Below the pieces are notes generated by a model, which was given only the letters and a program-made list of their open reading frames with translations, did no database searches and was not told the DNA's origin. Positions 1 through 9,326 of a stretch of DNA of 64,000 bases are shown here, piece by piece. The DNA comes from Gluconacetobacter dulcium (lineage in GTDB: Bacteria > Pseudomonadota > Alphaproteobacteria > Acetobacterales > Acetobacteraceae). How positions within the stretch are numbered: the stretch's first letter is position 1; each line of letters starts with the position of its first letter. Made by a program: the position numbers and the translations under genes. Location: positions 61,835 to 125,834 of the forward strand of contig NZ_JABEQN010000013.1 of assembly GCF_014174165.1 (NCBI RefSeq). Direction: 5' to 3'.

Positions 1-765
1 GACATGCAGGGGGCGACCATGCTCTCGGAGACGCTGGCGCAATATTCGGCGTTGATGACGATGCGCGAACTCTATGGGCCGGACAAGATTCGGCGCTTCC
101 TGAAATACGAGCTGGACCGGTACCTGCGTGCGCGCGGCACGGAGCGGCTGGAGGAGGAGCCGCTTGAGCGGGTCGAGAACCAGCAATACATCCATTACCG
201 CAAGGGATCGGTCGTGATGTACCTGCTTCAGGATCGGCTCGGGGTGGACCGGGTGAATGCCGGGCTGCGTCAGCTTCTGGCCGATTACCGCTTCAAGGGT
301 GCGCCATGGCCGCGCTCGCTGGATCTGGTCGGCGATTTCCGTGCGCAGGCCGGACAGAAGGAGGAGGGCGATGCCGCCGGGCAGCAACTGATTACCGACC
401 TGTTCGAGAAGATCACGCTCTATGATCTGCGCACCGTCTCCAGCACCGCGACGAAGCGGGCCGATGGCCGGTTCGATGTGGAACTGAAGATTTCGGCGAA
501 GAAGCTTTATGCCGACGGCAAGGGCAACGAGACGGAAACGCCGATGAACGAGCCGGTCGATATCGGCCTGTTCACCGCCATGCCGGGTGAAGCGGCCTTC
601 GACCGGAAGAACGTCGTGCTGATGCAGCGGGCGCCGATCAGGACCGGCGAGAACACGCTGCATTTCACGGTGGATCGCGCGCCCTCCTTCGCGGGTGTCG
701 ATCCTTATGTGGAAATGGTCGATCGCAATCCCGATGACAATGTCAGGGCGGTGGCGGGGCCGTAA
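1..765 (+). CDS. M1-type aminopeptidase, C-terminal part (5' end outside window)
   Basis: The frame is open from the first base, so only the last ~254 residues are present and the start lies upstream. The segment beginning TMLSETLAQYSALM, followed by YGPDKIRRFLKYELDRYLR and then QQYIHYRKGSVVMYLL, matches the region after the zinc site in M1 (gluzincin) aminopeptidases, including those fused to ABC-2 permease segments in acetic acid bacteria. The catalytic HExxH would lie upstream and cannot be checked. The last ~120 residues look like a beta-rich C-terminal domain. Role inferred: membrane-linked peptidase, possibly tied to an ABC exporter. Family call moderately sure; permease fusion is a guess. 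Confidence 0.6.
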   Translation, partial: DMQGATMLSETLAQYSALMTMRELYGPDKIRRFLKYELDRYLRARGTERLEEEPLERVENQQYIHYRKGSVVMYLLQDRLGVDRVNAGLRQLLADYRFKGAPWPRSLDLVGDFRAQAGQKEEGDAAGQQLITDLFEKITLYDLRTVSSTATKRADGRFDVELKISAKKLYADGKGNETETPMNEPVDIGLFTAMPGEAAFDRKNVVLMQRAPIRTGENTLHFTVDRAPSFAGVDPYVEMVDRNPDDNVRAVAGP

Positions 766-1442
766 GGGCGGCAGATGCGGATGATGATCGATACCGGGGG
801 AGGCATATTTGCCTCCGTCCGGGTTTCGAACATTGAAGCCGGCCGGCTTGGTTTGACGGGGGACGGGCGCTGCGTGGCGACGGGCAGGTTCGCGGGAGGC
901 GCGGCCAATCTCCCGGCGGCCGAGGCCCACAAGGCATCGGGCGTCAGCGTCAGCGCCGGTGCCGGGGTGGCACGCGACATGGCGGCGTGCCATGCCCGGT
1001 ATTTTTGGCAGCGCCATATCGCCGGGGCGATGAATCCCGCAGGCAGCGCGGGAGGCCATCGGGCGGACGGAGGATTTCCGTGGCGTGATTTGCCCAATAC
1101 AGGACTGTGACGGCGATACGCGGCATTGGCCGCCCGTGCCGCCCATGGCTGTGGCCAGACCTGAATGCTGGGTGAGGCCGACGTGGATATTTGGCGGAAG
1201 CAGGTCGTCAATGATATAGATCAAATGAATGCTTTGTTTTGTTATTTAAAACATCTTGCACATTTTGTAATGTAAAAGTAGGCATTCATGCGGCTTCATG
1301 AGGGGCCGTTGTACATGTGTCCTGATTGGTTCCCTTGGGGGGATAGCCGATCCGGTGAGCATGTCCCTATTTGTTTTCGGATAATGGTCGGACGTTTTGT
1401 GCCGATGGAGACGTCATGCGATCCGGGGGGCGCGCGTGACGG
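766..1442. other. Intergenic stretch, no supportable gene
   Basis: About 680 bases between the peptidase and the GGDEF-EAL gene. Open frames exist on both strands (for example about 775-1110 plus and 705-1211 minus) but their products match no family I know and they overlap each other. An AT-rich patch at about 1206-1290, unlike the GC-rich flanks, probably holds the promoter for the downstream gene; I could not define convincing -35/-10 boxes. Confidence 0.5.
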
Positions 1443-1445
1443 GTG

Positions 1446-3221
1446 ATGGCAGACGAAGGGACGGGGGCGGGTCTTTCCTTCTCGGTTCCTGAAAGAAATC
1501 ATCTGAATTATTCAATCATGGGGCGTGAGCCGTTGGTCGACGGGTTCAAGACGAAGGGACGCGAATTTCTTCTGCGCATGCTTGACGACATGCCGGTGGC
1601 AGTCATGACGGTGGAGCCGGAATCGCTGCTGATCGACTATGTCAACAACATGTCCGTTGCGCTGATCCGGCGGATCGAGCATCTGCTGCCGATCCGCGCC
1701 GATGAACTGATCGGCACGTCGATCGACGTGTTTCATCGCTCTCCCGCCTATCAGCGGCATCTATTGTCCGACCCGCGCAATCTGCCGCACAGTGCGCGCA
1801 TCCGTCTGGGTACCGAGGTGTTGGACCTCAAGGTTTCGGCCATCAACGACCGGGAGGGCCGCTATATCGCACCCATGCTGACCTGGGCGCTGGTGACGAA
1901 AGAGGTCGAGGCGGAAAAGCGCATCGGCTATCTGGCGCATCACGACGCGTTGACCGGACTGCCCAACAGGCTCGTGTTCCGCAGGGCGCTGGAGGAACGG
2001 CTGGCGACGCCCGATGCGTGCTTCGGGCTGCTCTATGTCGATCTGGATGGTTTCAAGCTGGTCAACGACACGCGGGGGCACCAGGTGGGCGATGCGCTGC
2101 TGCGGCAGGTCGCCGACCGGCTCAGGACGTTATGCGATGATCCGGCGGTGACGCTGACGCGGCTGGGCGGCGATGAATTCGCGATCCTGTCGCCCCATGA
2201 CGCGGAACGGCCGGTCGGGCTGCATGCCGACCGGATCGCGGCGGCGCTGGGCCGGCCCTTCGACCTGGAGCATGGCCACAGAATCCAGATCGGGGCTTCG
2301 GTCGGCATCGCACTGGTGCCGGAGCATGGTGTGGACCCCGAGATCCTGCTGGCGCGGGCCGATATGGCGCTTTATAAGGCCAAGGAAGATGGCAAGGGGA
2401 TCGCCAGGCAGTTTTCACGCCATCTGGAGTTTCGTGCCCAGGAGCGGACGCGGTTGGAGGAAAGTCTCTACGCCGCGTTACAGGCCCGGCAGGATTTGTT
2501 CGTTTTCTATCAGCCGATCATCGATCTCTATTCGGGGTGCGTCACGGCGCGGGAGGCATTGGTGCGTTGGTACCATCCTGAACGCGGCTGGGTCTTGCCC
2601 GCCGAGTTCGTGTCGGTGGCCGAGCAGTGCGGCCTGATCGACCCGTTGGGTGAATTCGTCCTGGATCGGGCCTGCCGCTGCGCCATGCAGTGGGAGGATG
2701 GAGCGCATGTCGCCGTCAACATCTCCGCCATCCAGTTGGGCAGGGAAACGCTGGTGCCGGCCGTTGCGGCCGCACTCGCGGCGTCCGGCCTGCCGGCGGA
2801 GCGGCTGGACATCGAAGTGACCGAGACGGCGCTGCTGGGCGACGAGCAGGGCGGTATCCAGGACCTGCTGGCCCTGCGTAAAATGGGGGTCTGCATTTCG
2901 CTGGACGATTTCGGTACCGGTTATTCGTCGCTGGCCCATCTGCGGGCTTTTCCGTTCGACAAGATCAAGATCGACGGGTCCTTCGTCCGGGATGCCCTGG
3001 CGCGCCCGGAATGTGCTGCTGTGGTCAGGGCTATTGCCGACCTGGGCCAGCGCCTGGGCGTACGGACCGTGGCCGAAGGGGTGGAGACCGAAGACCAGCT
3101 TGCCCTGGTGCGCCGGGAAGGGTGCGCCGAGGTGCAGGGCTATCTTCATGGTTGCCCCATGCCGGTGGGGGAAGATATCGAACGGGTGCGTCGTTGCGAT
3201 CCGGAACTGGTTGTCCGGTGA
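1446..3221 (+). CDS. GGDEF-EAL cyclic-di-GMP turnover protein
   Basis: Predicted 591-residue cytoplasmic protein that may make and/or degrade cyclic di-GMP. A PAS-like sensory region covers about residues 35-150, GGDEF about 165-325 and EAL about 340-580. The signature RLGGDEFAIL is intact near residue 240, so diguanylate cyclase activity is possible. No RxxD inhibitory site is seen just before it. The EAL signature reads EALVRW near residue 368, and the later DDFGTGYSSL and KIDGSFV motifs of active phosphodiesterases are present. There are no membrane segments. A GTG one codon upstream and an ATG at 1519 are alternative starts. It precedes the globin-coupled sensor, which suggests an oxygen/motility theme. 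Confidence 0.9.
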   Translation: MADEGTGAGLSFSVPERNHLNYSIMGREPLVDGFKTKGREFLLRMLDDMPVAVMTVEPESLLIDYVNNMSVALIRRIEHLLPIRADELIGTSIDVFHRSPAYQRHLLSDPRNLPHSARIRLGTEVLDLKVSAINDREGRYIAPMLTWALVTKEVEAEKRIGYLAHHDALTGLPNRLVFRRALEERLATPDACFGLLYVDLDGFKLVNDTRGHQVGDALLRQVADRLRTLCDDPAVTLTRLGGDEFAILSPHDAERPVGLHADRIAAALGRPFDLEHGHRIQIGASVGIALVPEHGVDPEILLARADMALYKAKEDGKGIARQFSRHLEFRAQERTRLEESLYAALQARQDLFVFYQPIIDLYSGCVTAREALVRWYHPERGWVLPAEFVSVAEQCGLIDPLGEFVLDRACRCAMQWEDGAHVAVNISAIQLGRETLVPAVAAALAASGLPAERLDIEVTETALLGDEQGGIQDLLALRKMGVCISLDDFGTGYSSLAHLRAFPFDKIKIDGSFVRDALARPECAAVVRAIADLGQRLGVRTVAEGVETEDQLALVRREGCAEVQGYLHGCPMPVGEDIERVRRCDPELVVR

Positions 3222-3356
3222 CGGGGCGAGGGGACGACATGCCGGATGGGGGCGTCATGCGATAGCGGGCTTCCTGGGCAGCAGGAATATTTCTCGTTTG
3301 GGAGGGAGAAGGCCGCGCGGGCGTGCTTTCCTTCAATAATTAGGATCGAAATTCAC

Positions 3357-4925
3357 ATGAGTGCCCATTCTGAAGCAAAGAAGCCGCTCCGGCAGAACGG
3401 AGCCGCTATCGAGAAGCTGCGGCGAACCCAGAACTTCATGGATATGACGGAGGCGAATTACCGCGCGATCCGCGGCGTCGGGGCCGTGATCGAACGTGAA
3501 CTGCCTGAAGCCCTTGAGCAGCTTTATGCCCGGATTCGGAAAGTGCCAGAAATCCACAATCTTTTCTCGTCGGAAGAGGAGATCGAACGCGCGAAGCGGG
3601 CACAGCGGAACCACTGGAAGAGTATTTCGGCTGCCGATCTGGGCGCCGAATATGCTGCCCGCGTGCATGCGATCGGCACTGTCCATGCCCGCATCGGCCT
3701 GGAACCGACCTGGTATATCGGCGGCTATGCTATTATCGTCGATCATCTCGTCCATGCCATCGTCAACCATTTCCAGCAGGGGCGATCGCTGTTTCCGGGG
3801 CAATCCGCGCAGGTGACCGCGCAGATGGCGGATACGATCGCCAGCCTGTGCAAGGTGGTGTTCCTTGAAATGGACCTGACGATTTCCGTCTATCTGGAAC
3901 AGGAGGAACTGGCCCGTGAGGCGGCTCGTGAAGAGGCCATCAGGAAGGAGCAGGATCTGGTCGCGGGCAGTTTCGGCGCCGTGATCGGCCGGATCGCCGA
4001 GCGCGACCTGTCGGGGCAGGTGCGTGACGACCTGCCGGCTGCCTATCTGACGCTGCGCGAGAACCTCAATAGTGCCATGGGCGCCCTGAACGGTACGCTG
4101 GGTGCGGTGCTGGACACGACCCAGGCGATCGACCGCGCCGCCGCCGAGATCAGCAGCGCCGCCCACGACATGGCCGGCCGCACCGAGCGCCAGGCTTCGT
4201 CGGTGGAGCGGACCGCCGCGACGGTCGAGCAGGTCAGCGCCACTGTGTCCGAGACGGCGACGCGGGTCGCTCATGCCGAGGATTTCGTCGTGCAGTGCGA
4301 GGCGGCGACCGGGCGCTTCGGCGAGATGATCGAGCGGGCGCAGAACACGATGGGCGATATCGCCGCCTCTTCTGACGCCATCGCCCGGATTACCGATGTG
4401 ATGGACGGCATTGCCACCCGCACCAACCTGCTGGCCCTGAACACCGCCATCGAGGCCGCGCGCGCCGGCGAGGCGGGGAACAGCTTCAAGATCCTGGCGA
4501 AGGAGATCCGGGATCTGGCGACCCGGGCCGCCGAGGCGTCGAAGGAAGTCAGGGGGCTGGTGAATACCGCGCGGGTCCAGGTGGCGACCGGCGTGACCGC
4601 GATGGGTGAGGCGAGTGCCGCGATCGGCAGCATCATCGCCGGGGTCAACGAGATCGGCAGCCATCTGAGGGATATCGCTATCGCGGCGCGGGAGCAGGCC
4701 TCGGCGTTGCGGGACATCAATGGCGCCGTGGCGACGATCGATCAGGGCACCCGCCAGAACGCGGCGATGGCGGAACAGACTTCAGCCGCGAGTTTGGCGA
4801 TGGCGGAGCAGGCGGCTGCCCTGAAAGCCCAGCTTTCGGAGTTCCGGCTTGCCCGGCCGACCGGTGCGGCGAAGGCGCCTGTTCGGCTCGCGGGGCCCGG
4901 CGCCCGCTATGCGGGCGTGGCGTAA
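3357..4925 (+). CDS. Globin-coupled methyl-accepting chemotaxis-type sensor
   Basis: Predicted 522-residue soluble heme-based sensor. Residues about 20-190 form a protoglobin/sensor-globin domain; TVHARIGLEPTWYIGG contains the expected proximal heme His (about H110). A HAMP-like linker (GAVIGRIAERDLSGQV) leads to an MCP signalling domain at about 260-505 with NLLALNTAIEAARAG. No transmembrane helices are seen, as in HemAT-type aerotaxis sensors. The hairpin tip is unusual: the common GRGFAVVA is replaced by GNSFKILA. ATG 3357 was chosen because it begins a normal globin N-terminus; the frame is open further upstream. The 3' end overlaps the convergent response regulator by 19 bases. No che genes are in the window. 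Confidence 0.88.
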   Translation: MSAHSEAKKPLRQNGAAIEKLRRTQNFMDMTEANYRAIRGVGAVIERELPEALEQLYARIRKVPEIHNLFSSEEEIERAKRAQRNHWKSISAADLGAEYAARVHAIGTVHARIGLEPTWYIGGYAIIVDHLVHAIVNHFQQGRSLFPGQSAQVTAQMADTIASLCKVVFLEMDLTISVYLEQEELAREAAREEAIRKEQDLVAGSFGAVIGRIAERDLSGQVRDDLPAAYLTLRENLNSAMGALNGTLGAVLDTTQAIDRAAAEISSAAHDMAGRTERQASSVERTAATVEQVSATVSETATRVAHAEDFVVQCEAATGRFGEMIERAQNTMGDIAASSDAIARITDVMDGIATRTNLLALNTAIEAARAGEAGNSFKILAKEIRDLATRAAEASKEVRGLVNTARVQVATGVTAMGEASAAIGSIIAGVNEIGSHLRDIAIAAREQASALRDINGAVATIDQGTRQNAAMAEQTSAASLAMAEQAAALKAQLSEFRLARPTGAAKAPVRLAGPGARYAGVA

Positions 4926-5569
4926 CGGCTGACCGACTGATCGCGGACGGCGAGCATCTCGCCCAGGCGCACCAGGTCGGCCAGCGAGCGGGCGCCCATT
5001 TTCCGCATGACCTGGGCGCGGTGGAGCTTGATCGCCGGCAGGCTGAGGGACAGGTGGCCGGCGATCTGCTTGTTCATCAGCCCGGCCACGACCAGCGCCA
5101 TGACCTGGCGCTCGCGATCGGACAGGGTGTCGTAGCGTTGGCGGATGTCCGCCGGGCAGGGCGTGTCGCCCTGTGTGTCGGACCAGTGATCGAACGCGCG
5201 GGAGACGGCGGCGAGCAGGGCTTCGTCGTCCAGCGGCTTGGCGAGGAAGTCGATCGCGCCCGCGCGCATGCCCCTGACGGCCATGGGAATATCGCCGTGG
5301 CCCGTCATGATGATGACGGGAATGCCAAGGCCGGCTTCGGTGAGTGTGGCCTGGAATGCCAGGCCGTCGACCGTGCCGAGCCTGACATCGAGGATCAGGC
5401 AGCAGGGGCCGGCCGGACGGGCGGTGCGGAGAAACTCTTGCGGGTCGGCATGGGTGGTGACGGTGTGGCCGGCCGAGCGCAGCAGGCTGTCCAGCGAGGC
5501 GCGTATGCCGGCGTCATCGTCGATCACGATGACATGGCCGGCCGGTTGCGGTGGTGTGTCGTGCGTCAT
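4907..5569 (-). CDS. FixJ/NarL-type response regulator
   Basis: 220-residue two-component response regulator. The receiver domain (about 10-130) has the acidic pocket (DDD at 17-19), phospho-acceptor Asp61 in ILDVRL, Thr89 and Lys111. A LuxR-type helix-turn-helix follows (LSDRERQVMALVVAGLMNKQ). It is co-transcribed with the histidine kinase: the kinase stop and this ATG overlap by four bases (ATGA). The KQIAGHLSLSLPAIKLHRAQVM segment is typical of FixJ-like regulators. Targets are unknown; the divergent TonB receptor at 6.9 kb is an obvious candidate by position only. Confidence 0.92.
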   Translation of the reverse strand: MTHDTPPQPAGHVIVIDDDAGIRASLDSLLRSAGHTVTTHADPQEFLRTARPAGPCCLILDVRLGTVDGLAFQATLTEAGLGIPVIIMTGHGDIPMAVRGMRAGAIDFLAKPLDDEALLAAVSRAFDHWSDTQGDTPCPADIRQRYDTLSDRERQVMALVVAGLMNKQIAGHLSLSLPAIKLHRAQVMRKMGARSLADLVRLGEMLAVRDQSVSRYATPA

Positions 5570-6606
5570 GGGGTGATCTCCAGCACCGGCAGCCGTACCG
5601 TGACGACGGCGCCGCGTGGGGTGGCGTTTCGGGCCTCGATCGTGCCGCCATGGGAAAGGGCGATGGTGCGGCAGATCGCCAGCCCCATGCCCATGCCCGA
5701 TGCCCTGGTGGTGATGAAGGGCGCGAAGAGGTGATCGGGATCGAGATGCAGGAATCCCGGCCCTGAATCCTGAATTTGCAGGCGGATCGTCCGGTGCTTC
5801 GCCTCGTCTTCGGCCAGGGTCAAGGTGATGAGCCTCCGGTGATCGGTCATCGTCTCAAGCGTCTGGATGGCGTTCAGCATCACGTTCATGACGATCTGCT
5901 GGATGGCGATCCGGTCGCCGATGATGGCCGGAAGATTCGGTGCGGCATGGCGGCGCACGTCGATGCCGCGTGTGGCCAGTTCGGAGCGCAGCAGCAGGAG
6001 CGTGTCTTCGATCAGGGCGAGGAGGTCCAGCCGGGCATGGGCGAGCGGGGCCTTGCGCGTGAGATCGCGGACGCGGCTGATGATGGCGGCGGCGCGGCGG
6101 CTGCAGGCCTTGATCTGTTCGAAACAGGCGAGGGCCTCGGGGAGGTCGGGCCGGTCGCGGCGAAGCCATCGGCCGCCCGATTGCGCGAAGGTGGCGATGG
6201 CCGACAGGGGCTGGTTGACCTCGTGTGCGATCGAGGCCGTCAGGTGCCCCAGCGTGGCGATGCGGTCGGCATGGGCCAGCAGGCGGGCCTGTTCGGCCAG
6301 CGCGTCCCTGGCCTGCCGGTTGCGGGCGGCCAGAATCGTGACGACGATGGTGGCGATGAGGCTCAGTGCCAGGTGGGCATACTGGCCGTCGAAGGGTTCG
6401 CCGTAATGGCGGATCGCGAAGGATGTGCATTCCAGCGCGACGCACACGCCGCCCACGATGTGCAGCCTGCGCGGCGTGCAGCGGTCGGCGACCAGGACGA
6501 CGACCAGCACATACAGGACGCCGAACGCATTATGGGAGGGAAACAGGGTAATCGCGAAGATGACGACCGACATGATGGCTGCGATGAGCCAGTACCAGCG
6601 CCCCAT
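5566..6606 (-). CDS. Membrane sensor histidine kinase (FixL/DctB-like)
   Basis: 346-residue kinase partnering the overlapping FixJ-type regulator. The N-terminal ~95 residues hold about four hydrophobic segments with very short loops, so the stimulus is probably sensed in or near the membrane rather than in a large periplasmic domain. A HisKA region has the H-box SIAHEVNQPL with phospho-acceptor His128. The ATPase domain carries N-box residues (NVMLNAIQTL), the DSGPGF G1 box and the MGMGLAICR G2 box. All catalytic motifs appear intact. The signal is not identifiable. Confidence 0.92.
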   Translation of the reverse strand: MGRWYWLIAAIMSVVIFAITLFPSHNAFGVLYVLVVVLVADRCTPRRLHIVGGVCVALECTSFAIRHYGEPFDGQYAHLALSLIATIVVTILAARNRQARDALAEQARLLAHADRIATLGHLTASIAHEVNQPLSAIATFAQSGGRWLRRDRPDLPEALACFEQIKACSRRAAAIISRVRDLTRKAPLAHARLDLLALIEDTLLLLRSELATRGIDVRRHAAPNLPAIIGDRIAIQQIVMNVMLNAIQTLETMTDHRRLITLTLAEDEAKHRTIRLQIQDSGPGFLHLDPDHLFAPFITTRASGMGMGLAICRTIALSHGGTIEARNATPRGAVVTVRLPVLEITP

Positions 6607-6794
6607 GGCTCAGGAGAGTCCTTCGGCTCGGCCGCTCTCGTTTTCAAACGCCTTTCCGGTCAGCCGGCGTCTGGTGCCGGGGGGCGTATCCATGCGGTTT
6701 TCTATGTGAAACGGAATGTCACGATGTATCATAACATTTCTGGAAGAAATTGGAAACCTATACCTAAGTCTATGATTTTTATGGCACCTATGCA

Positions 6795-6816
6795 ATTGTG
6801 AGTGATTCTCATTTGT
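6795..6816. promoter_or_regulatory. Fur-like operator upstream of the TonB receptor
   Basis: The sequence TGAGTGATTCTCA with flanking AT-rich bases resembles the Fur box core (inverted TGAG/CTCA around TGATT). It lies about 45 bases before the receptor start, in the divergent region with the kinase. This fits iron-repressed expression. The match is imperfect, unlike the box at 41 kb. Confidence 0.45.
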
Positions 6817-6859
6817 GTTTTTAAGGCACCACCTAACCGTGGTTGCGAGAATGAGAGAA

Positions 6860-9319
6860 ATGTCCAGTCCACTGATCCGCCGCCGTGTTCATCCTGCGCC
6901 GCTGATGGCGGGATTTGCGCTTCTCTGCTCCGGATTGCATGTCGGTTCGGCCGAAGCCGGTACCGATGGCGAGACGGCGGCGAATGCGAAGCATCATCGC
7001 CATGCCGGCCGCAAGGCGCATGCCGCCGCCCATCCTGTCGGGCAGCCGCCGGTGGAAGGCCATCAGGCGACCGAGGCCGCGCCGCCGCGTGCCGACGGGG
7101 TGGTGCCGGCACGGCCGCTGAACGGCCAGCCGCTCGATCAGGTGGGGCGGAGCGCCACGGCGGAAGAGCATGTGACGGTCGTCGGTAGCCGTATGAACAT
7201 CCTGCATGAGGATATCGGCCTGAGCCGCATGCCGCAGGATGTGATGCACACGGCCCAGACCGTCAATGTCGTGCCCAAACTGCTGATGGAACAGCAGAAC
7301 GTGAAGTCGCTGGACGAGGCGCTGCGCAACGTGCCCGGCATTACCGCCTCGGTCGGCGAGGGGGAAGGCGGGATGAGCGGGGACCAGTTCCTGATCCGCG
7401 GCTTTCAGGCGCAGAACGATATCTATGAAGACGGGTTGCGGGATTTCGGCGTCTATAGCCGCGACAGTTTCGATTATGACCATGTGACCGTCATCAAGGG
7501 GCCGTCGTCGGAAGTGTTCGGCAACGGGACCACGGGCGGCGCCATCAACATGGTGACCAAGATGCCGCATCTGGGGAACAGCTATGGCGGGCAGTTCAGC
7601 GGCGGGTCGGCCGATTATTATCGGGGCACGCTGGATGTGAACCAGCAGGTCGGCGCATCCACCGCCGTGCGGATTGCCGCCATGGGCAACGAGAACGACG
7701 AGGTGGGGCGCGCCAGCGTCTATTCGCATCGCTGGGGCATCGCGCCGTCGGTCGCGTTCGGACTGGGCCGGCCGACGACGCTGACGTTGGAATATTTCCA
7801 TCAGACCGACAACCGGATTCCCGATTACGGCGTGCCGCTGCTGAAGAAGCCGGGGACGAGTGTGTCGCGGCCCGCGACCGCGTTCGGCCTGAACCGGAAC
7901 AACTGGTATGGCACGCAGTACGATCAGGATGCCACGAACGTGGACATGCTGTCGGCGCATCTGAAGCATGAAATGAACAGCCATATCTCGTTTTATGACG
8001 ATCTGCGCGGGGGGATGTACGAACGCTATTATTCGGCGTCGCAGCCGGGGTGCGATGCGACCTGCAACGCGGCGTATTTTACCGATCCGTCGGCGGCGAT
8101 GGTGAACCGTCGCGGCCATCTGGGCGGGCCGGAGCCCTATCAGCAGAATGACTGGTCGGTGCAGAACGTCTTTTCCACCATCGCGAAATTCAATACCGGC
8201 GTCCTGCGGCACCAGATCATCGCCGGGTGGGACGTGGCGCATATCTATGACCGGCGCATCAATTATGCCTTCAACTATAACGGGCAGAACGGCACGCGGA
8301 AGGACCTGACCAGCATGGTCAATCCGACGAACAATGTGCCGGATCTTCTGCTGGGCGGGCAGGGCCAGTACAGCTATGATCTGGTGAATATCGGCGGAGT
8401 GGGACGGGCGCTGTACAAGACCGGTTCCGCGACCGATGTGGGGGCGTTCTTCTCCGACCAGATCTGGTTCACGCCGAAATTCTCGGCACGGGCCGGGTTC
8501 CGCTGGGACCATTGGGACAGCCATTATGCGGCCAATGAGGGGCCGGCGGGCAACGGTGTCGCCTATGGGCAGAATCAGGACACCTACAACCCGACCGTCA
8601 ACCTGATGTACACGCCCGACGACAATACGATGCTCTATTTCAACTGGGCGAAATCGACGACGCCGCTGGGGCTGTATGTGACCAACAGTTCGGAGCCGCT
8701 GAAGGCCTCGACCGAGGGGTTCAAGCCCGAGACCAGCAGCCTGTATGAAGTCGGTGCGAAATATAACGCCTTTCGCGGACGGATGGGCTTTACCGTTTCG
8801 GCGTTCCGTCTGGAAAAGGGCAATTCGCTGCTGACGGACCCTTCGACGGGGAATGTGAGCGCGTCGAGCGACCGGCAGCGGAACCAGGGGTTCGAACTCA
8901 GCGCGTCCGGCGAGATCCTGAAGAACTGGAACGTGATCGCGACCTATGCCTATTACGACGCGACGACCGTGGGGTCGCTGACGCCGGCGGATGTGGGCAA
9001 GCGTATCCAGTATGCGCCGAAGAACTCGGCGACCTTCTGGACCACCTATACCGCCGGAGCGAACACGCCGTGGAACGTGACCTTCGGCGGTGGCCTGACC
9101 TGGCGGCAGGGCGTGTGGCTGGATGCCGCCAATACGGCGCGCGCGCCATCGACCGTGGAATGGGATGCCATGATCTCGCACAGCTTCCTGAAACATTGGA
9201 AGGTGCAGATGAATGGCTACAATCTGGCTAATCGCCTGAACTATTCCAATCTGTTCAGCGACCGGATCACGCCCGCGACCGGCCGGGCGTTCCTGTTCGC
9301 CGTTTCGGCGACCTACTGA
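6860..9319 (+). CDS. TonB-dependent siderophore receptor
   Basis: Predicted 819-residue outer-membrane receptor for a ferric siderophore. The signal peptide has an Arg-rich n-region and ends near GSAEA. A roughly 75-residue Ala/His/Pro-rich linker follows, then a TonB-box-like EEHVTVVGSR near residue 102. The plug domain (about 120-235) has FLIRGF and VTVIKGPSSEVFGNG. A 22-strand barrel is expected, ending in an aromatic residue (FAVSATY). The plug resembles catecholate receptors of the Fiu type. The ATG at 6860 has GAGA nine bases upstream; in-frame ATG 6851 and GTG 6815 are alternatives. A Fur-like site precedes it. Confidence 0.9.
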   Translation: MSSPLIRRRVHPAPLMAGFALLCSGLHVGSAEAGTDGETAANAKHHRHAGRKAHAAAHPVGQPPVEGHQATEAAPPRADGVVPARPLNGQPLDQVGRSATAEEHVTVVGSRMNILHEDIGLSRMPQDVMHTAQTVNVVPKLLMEQQNVKSLDEALRNVPGITASVGEGEGGMSGDQFLIRGFQAQNDIYEDGLRDFGVYSRDSFDYDHVTVIKGPSSEVFGNGTTGGAINMVTKMPHLGNSYGGQFSGGSADYYRGTLDVNQQVGASTAVRIAAMGNENDEVGRASVYSHRWGIAPSVAFGLGRPTTLTLEYFHQTDNRIPDYGVPLLKKPGTSVSRPATAFGLNRNNWYGTQYDQDATNVDMLSAHLKHEMNSHISFYDDLRGGMYERYYSASQPGCDATCNAAYFTDPSAAMVNRRGHLGGPEPYQQNDWSVQNVFSTIAKFNTGVLRHQIIAGWDVAHIYDRRINYAFNYNGQNGTRKDLTSMVNPTNNVPDLLLGGQGQYSYDLVNIGGVGRALYKTGSATDVGAFFSDQIWFTPKFSARAGFRWDHWDSHYAANEGPAGNGVAYGQNQDTYNPTVNLMYTPDDNTMLYFNWAKSTTPLGLYVTNSSEPLKASTEGFKPETSSLYEVGAKYNAFRGRMGFTVSAFRLEKGNSLLTDPSTGNVSASSDRQRNQGFELSASGEILKNWNVIATYAYYDATTVGSLTPADVGKRIQYAPKNSATFWTTYTAGANTPWNVTFGGGLTWRQGVWLDAANTARAPSTVEWDAMISHSFLKHWKVQMNGYNLANRLNYSNLFSDRITPATGRAFLFAVSATY

Positions 9320-9326
9320 CGACGGG

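Noticed and set aside
705..1211. Possible hypothetical protein on the minus strand near the left end
   Set aside because: Overlaps the peptidase 3' end and an equally long frame on the other strand; no ribosome site or family similarity.
6833..9196. Open frame of 787 codons on the minus strand opposite the siderophore receptor
   Set aside because: His/Arg/Pro-rich product with no family resemblance; a GC-rich antisense shadow of a well-supported receptor.
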